Shown: piece after piece, positions 61,801-64,000 of the stretch
How the letters are laid out: each line of letters begins with the position of its first letter
Numbering within the stretch: the stretch's first letter is position 1
Source of the DNA: Sinohyriopsis cumingii
Taxonomy: Eukaryota > Mollusca > Bivalvia > Unionida > Unionidae
Length of the DNA: 64,000 bases
Reading direction: 5' to 3'
Assembly (NCBI GenBank): GCA_028554795.2
Contig: JAPYKE020000033.1
Coordinates: 4,197,501 to 4,261,500 of the forward strand
Made by a program: the position numbers and the translations under genes
The notes under the pieces: model-generated
What the model was told of the DNA's origin: nothing
Database searches by the model: none
What the model saw: the letters and a program-made list of their open reading frames with translations, nothing else

Positions 61801-62599
61801 TCTGATATTCAAAAAGCTAAATTCATAAATGTTAAATTACAATTTTATTATGTTTATTTTTGAAACAAATGTTTAACTACACCATATCAATTGTTTTGTA
61901 TACATTAAAAGATAATGTCAGTAAAAGTGCACTGTTATATCATAATCAGCTTATGCTGATATCTGGCCTTGGTACTGAATGCTGTAATATAATCAAAATA
62001 ACCATGCAACTGATTAGCTAGAATGGACCACCTCTGAAGGCAGAAACGTGAAATGACTACAGTCGACCAGACGACGGCAATTTAAAAAAATACCAGGTGG
62101 CAGAAAAAATAGTTTTGCTGCAACTTCAAAGAAAACTGATTACCTCTGAAGCACTGATAGATACTAAGCAAATTTTAAAAAAATCTGTCTCAATGTTCTA
62201 CAACTATCTGATGTTGCCGAAGCAATATCAAATAGGTATTTGTTTGGTCCTTCAAAGGAAGCCTTTAGTGGATATCTCACAACATACAGTGCTCATGCTA
62301 GATGTCAAGATAAGTGGATTATGATATAACAATACACTGTTTAGATGGTTTTTCAATATGGACAAAGAATTTATTTATGTAACAACAGCTGAATTTCAGC
62401 ACATTTTATATCCAGTTTGCAGCTTCCTTTCATGAGGCCTCTGAATTTCTCCACTCCACAAACCAGTGGTTGTATATATAAGTTTAAACAGCCAAAATGT
62501 TGGCAATAAAATGTTGCCAGATGGTATATTCCCATCCACACACACAGATAAAAAAATCAAAGTCTGTGACATTGGCGAAGCCATACACAATCCCAGAAT

Positions 62600-62893
62600 A
62601 AACATTTTATGTTATTTTTCGTACTTTCAAGAAGAAAAAACTACTTTATCATGTACGAGAAAAATACATATAAAATTTCAGAAGCCACGCCACAATCTTC
62701 ATATACATGTATTTTTCTCATGATCTCTTCCCCAAAATGATAATAAACTTTTTATGGTTTTCGTACTTTTCAGAAAGAATTTTGTTTTGTGTATGAGAAA
62801 AATACATGTCTATGAAATTTCGAGAACCACACCACGACTGTGTTATATCTGAATTTGCGTTATAATGGAGTGTGCTATAGCGGGGTTACACTG
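62600..62893 (+). mobile_element. Tigger/pogo-like transposon ends, two stacked fragments
   Basis: The right end reads 'gctatagcggggttacactg' followed by TA at 62894, homologous to 19285-19344. Two diverged copies of 'cgtactttcaagaagaaa...gagaaaaatacat' (about 62620 and 62760) show that a subterminal region is duplicated. No transposase was seen. Confidence 0.6.
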
Positions 62894-63697
62894 TACATGT
62901 ACTTCATTAAACATATGTAACACCTTTGGAATGTATCCTATATATACTGAATACGCTGGTGGATTAAGATAATTGGTGGGGGGGCAGATTAAGAACAATG
63001 AACTTTGTGTAAGCAAGCCAGTTTTCTCAAGTCAATTTCATTTTTACTAATAAAAATGAATGCTTCTGATGCTGTTTCAGATGAATTCTAATTTTAAAGA
63101 ATAACAAGACAAACTAATACTTATTCATGACTGCTGAAGACTAAAATAACTTGCATATGGTAAGTACCATTTTGTATTAATTATCCATCTCTTGTATCGA
63201 TATGTGAAAGGTAATAAAGCAAAAGTATCAATGCATCAATATATTGATGAATCATTTCACCCCTACATATTTTGCAGAGGTGATCTGATGCAAGGACTGA
63301 GGTTCTGTAAGATAAGATTTCTTTATTTCAGACTGTGTGGTCCATATATCTAAATTAACATAGATAGTATAAATGCATTTTAAACATAAAAGATCACAAG
63401 TATCTTCTGTACAAATTATACAGGTTGATTCACACTGTCAAATCAGTTTATACAAAATAGGTCATATGCAAAAATTAATCATTTTATAATACAAGTAAAG
63501 AATTTTATTATAATACAATCATGATATTTCAAAATTTGATTCTTTGAGCTACTGAAACAAAATCTACCTAAAACCAAAATTGTGATAAATATAAGAAATG
63601 ATTTAGGAATGCTGTATTGAGTTTCTTAATTTTTCCTATAACCTGAGTTTTCTATATGCAACTGATGCTGTTCTTCAATATCATTTTTTACAAAACT

Positions 63698-63925
63698 AAC
63701 TGTACAACAGTGTCACAGACAGAATTAATCTTGTGAGACATAATACAAAAATCTTATTCACGAGACGTCGGGTTGTACAACTGTGTCACAGACAGAATTA
63801 CACTCAGGAGACATAATACAAAAAACTTATTCACAAGACGGTGTTGGGCTGTACAACAGTGTCAAAGACAGAATTACACTCAGGAGATATAATACAAAAA
63901 ATTTATTCACAAGACGTCGGGTTGA
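63698..63925 (+). repeat. Tandem repeat, about 75-77 bp, three copies
   Basis: Copies share 'gtacaacagtgtcacagaca' and 'acataatacaaaa...ttattcac.agacg'. The array lies at the edge of the window. Confidence 0.93.
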
Positions 63926-64000
63926 AAGCATGCCAAAAAGATCATGAGGGAATATTCCAATGTTATTTGATACCATACCTTTAAAAAATAACTAATGTTT

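Larger units (their letters stand above)
54251..64000 (-). other. 5' intron or upstream part of EXOC6
   Basis: No further EXOC6 exon was recognised, so the first coding exon with its promoter probably lies above 64,000. The interval holds two SINE families, a hAT relic with a palindrome, pogo-type ends and a 75-bp tandem repeat. The stretch 54251-58285 contains no element I can name. Confidence 0.6.

Overview
This window looks like animal nuclear DNA, most likely from a mollusc and probably a bivalve. It is AT-rich and intron-dominated, with GT-AG splice sites. Its repeat vocabulary recalls marine mollusc genomes from general memory: short tRNA-derived SINEs, degenerate units centred on 'aagatggctgccatggtgg', units with 'gggcaataactc', and units with 'tgacctttgacc'. 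The species cannot be fixed from the sequence alone.

One host protein-coding gene is supported: a Sec15/EXOC6 exocyst-subunit gene on the minus strand, spanning at least 2813-54248. Nine exons are visible, in gene order 54248-54083, 47977-47839, 33964-33760, 31050-30901, 28775-28707, 27191-27108, 9584-9538, 8725-8605 and 2862-2813. Splice phases agree at every junction where adjacent exons are both found. They also predict two small exons I could not find: about 46 nt between 33,965 and 47,838, and about 72 nt between 2,863 and 8,604. The first coding exon and the C-terminal part of the protein lie outside the window, on the high- and low-coordinate sides respectively.

The rest is intron filled with repeats. 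The 17.5-kb intron at 9,585-27,107 holds a three-level transposon nest (19,850-24,060): an old hAT transposase gene is split by a second hAT-type element with an 8-bp target duplication, and that element carries a TTAA-flanked piggyBac-like MITE. An intact 180-codon unassigned ORF lies at 25,934-26,476. The 13.9-kb intron at 33,965-47,838 carries several minisatellites, including a 1.3-kb array of 47-bp units, a second copy of the MITE, a degenerate DIRS-type retrotransposon, and one of two 1.4-1.5-kb TA-flanked elements with Tigger-like ends. The 5' part (47,978-64,000) holds the second such element, SINEs, a six-unit array of the dispersed 'aagatggc' repeat, and a hAT transposase relic (60,110-61,800) with a perfect 33-bp palindrome inside its reading frame.

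There is no operon, CRISPR array, rRNA or clear functional tRNA. I see no new molecular system. The most informative structures are the nested transposons and the in-frame palindrome.
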